Assembly: GCF_001612685.1 (NCBI RefSeq)
Contig: NZ_BDAY01000021.1
Location: 92,966 to 156,965, forward strand
Length of the DNA stretch: 64,000 bases
Source of the DNA: Nocardia altamirensis NBRC 108246
Lineage (GTDB): Bacteria > Actinomycetota > Actinomycetes > Mycobacteriales > Mycobacteriaceae
Reading direction: 5' to 3'
Both the position numbers and the translations under genes were made by a program. This document shows, piece after piece, positions 63,358 through 64,000 of the stretch (its first letter is position 1; every line of letters begins with the position of its first letter). The notes below the pieces were generated by a model, which saw nothing but the letters and a program-made list of their open reading frames with translations, did not search any database and was not told the origin of the DNA.

Positions 63358-64000
63358 CTACGTAGCGGAACCGCCGCATGCCGCGCTATCAGCGCACTGC
63401 CGAATAAGCGTTGCCGCCAGCCATTTCTCGTAATGATCGGACGACCAGCCGCTCCGGCGTACCAGGAGCTCGTACACCTCGGGACCGGACAGGGCATACA
63501 CGGCGGTGGCGAAGGTTTCGATGTCCGCGATCGGATCGGTGCCCCCGGCCGCCGCGGCCTCGACGATCAATCGCATCCCGGCGGCCCGTTGCTGGTGTGC
63601 CTCGTTGTACAGCTCCCGCAGCGCGGGCTCCACATCGGCGGCCGAGGCGAGCACGCGTTCGATGCCTGCCTCGCGGTCGCAGATGATGCGCATGTTCCGC
63701 GCGTGTAGCCGCAGCACGTCGTCCCGGTTGGTGGCTTCGAGCGCCTCGCGGAACCACGGTCGATCGAGCATCGGAATCGGCTCGTCGTCTCCGACGAGCC
63801 GCAGGTCCCGTAGCGATTTCAGGATCTCCACTTTTGAACCGCACGCAAGAAACACGGTCGCGCGGGCGACGTTCGCCGCTCCGGCGATCGCGTCGACGGA
63901 GGTCGCCGCGTAGCCGCGTTCCAGAAACAGTGTCTCGGCCGCGTCGAGGATGTCGGACCGTGTCGCGGCCGCTTGGAGCTGACGACGAGTGGAGCGTTGT
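63358..64000 (-). CDS. TetR-family regulator, N-terminus cut by window end
   Basis: The frame continues beyond base 64000. At the cut end it reads RSTRRQLQAAATRSDILDAAETLFLERGYAATS (in part), then VDAIAGAANVARATVFLACGSKVEIL, a TetR HTH. The usual TVYxxFGSK helix turn is altered to TVFLACGSK. The C-terminal domain (~130 residues) includes FATAVYALSGPEVYELLVRRSGWSSDHYEKWLAATL (in part), common in AcrR-like proteins. Its target is not evident. Confidence 0.85.
   Translation of the reverse strand, partial: QRSTRRQLQAAATRSDILDAAETLFLERGYAATSVDAIAGAANVARATVFLACGSKVEILKSLRDLRLVGDDEPIPMLDRPWFREALEATNRDDVLRLHARNMRIICDREAGIERVLASAADVEPALRELYNEAHQQRAAGMRLIVEAAAAGGTDPIADIETFATAVYALSGPEVYELLVRRSGWSSDHYEKWLAATLIRQCADSAACGGSAT

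Overview
The window is high-GC actinobacterial chromosome, most probably Nocardia or a close mycolate-containing relative. The main evidence is gene order. prs-glmU, a TetR regulator, mfd, mazG, an LpqU-like lipoprotein, eno, an FtsB-like protein, a DUF501 protein and ppx occur in the order known from Mycobacterium tuberculosis (Rv1017c to Rv1026). A CpdA-type phosphodiesterase lies next to a Stealth protein, as in the Rv0805-Rv0806c pair. Ergothioneine genes and many GTG starts also fit. The species cannot be fixed from the sequence alone.

Layout. 1-2.3 kb: end of egtB, then egtC and egtD, overlapping. 2.3-8.8 kb (minus strand): two tandem paralogous Ser/Thr kinases, a DUF2461 protein, a self-inhibited Fic enzyme with a palindromic promoter, a DUF4190 membrane protein and a small acidic protein. 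8.9-11.9 kb: prs-glmU and tRNA-Gln, flanked by two inverted copies of a 108-bp intergenic repeat. 12-18.2 kb: two TetR regulators (one of the gamma-butyrolactone-receptor type), mfd and mazG. 18.3-35.8 kb: accessory block inserted between mazG and lpqU, with gldA, cpdA, a Stealth glycan phosphotransferase, an iron-box flavodoxin, a PPOX-fold protein, TerD, and a divergent five-plus-four gene iron-regulated locus. 35.8-40.1 kb: return to the conserved backbone (lpqU, eno, ftsB, DUF501, ppx). 40.2-48.3 kb: SRPBCC protein, POT and APC transporters, RNase Z, tRNA-Leu(UAA), a HAD-GT20 fusion probably making glucosylglycerol, and a PfkB kinase. 48.6-64 kb: a second accessory block with LysR, F420/FAD oxidoreductases, an MFS exporter, an isonitrile-type biosynthetic operon, a GGDEF protein, a second acyl-CoA-dehydrogenase-fold monooxygenase, AraC, and a TetR cut by the window end.

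Two systems stand out. (1) 24.5-35.8 kb: SbnA-, SbnB- and SbnH-like enzymes (L-2,3-diaminopropionate chemistry), a clavaminate-synthase-like hydroxylase and a MATE exporter form one tightly overlapping operon. Divergent from it is a complete Opp-type ABC importer. Two IdeR/DmdR-like iron boxes lie in the shared promoter region. No NIS synthetase or NRPS is present, so this looks like an iron-responsive, Dap-derived small-metallophore system of unfamiliar composition. (2) 54.6-59.4 kb: a PvcA/IsnA-like isonitrile synthase, a PvcB/IsnB-like 2-oxoglutarate oxygenase, a flavin halogenase-like protein with the WxWxIP motif and a catalytic-lysine candidate, and an acyl-CoA-dehydrogenase-fold monooxygenase form one operon. 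It may make a halogenated isonitrile. Product identities are inference throughout.
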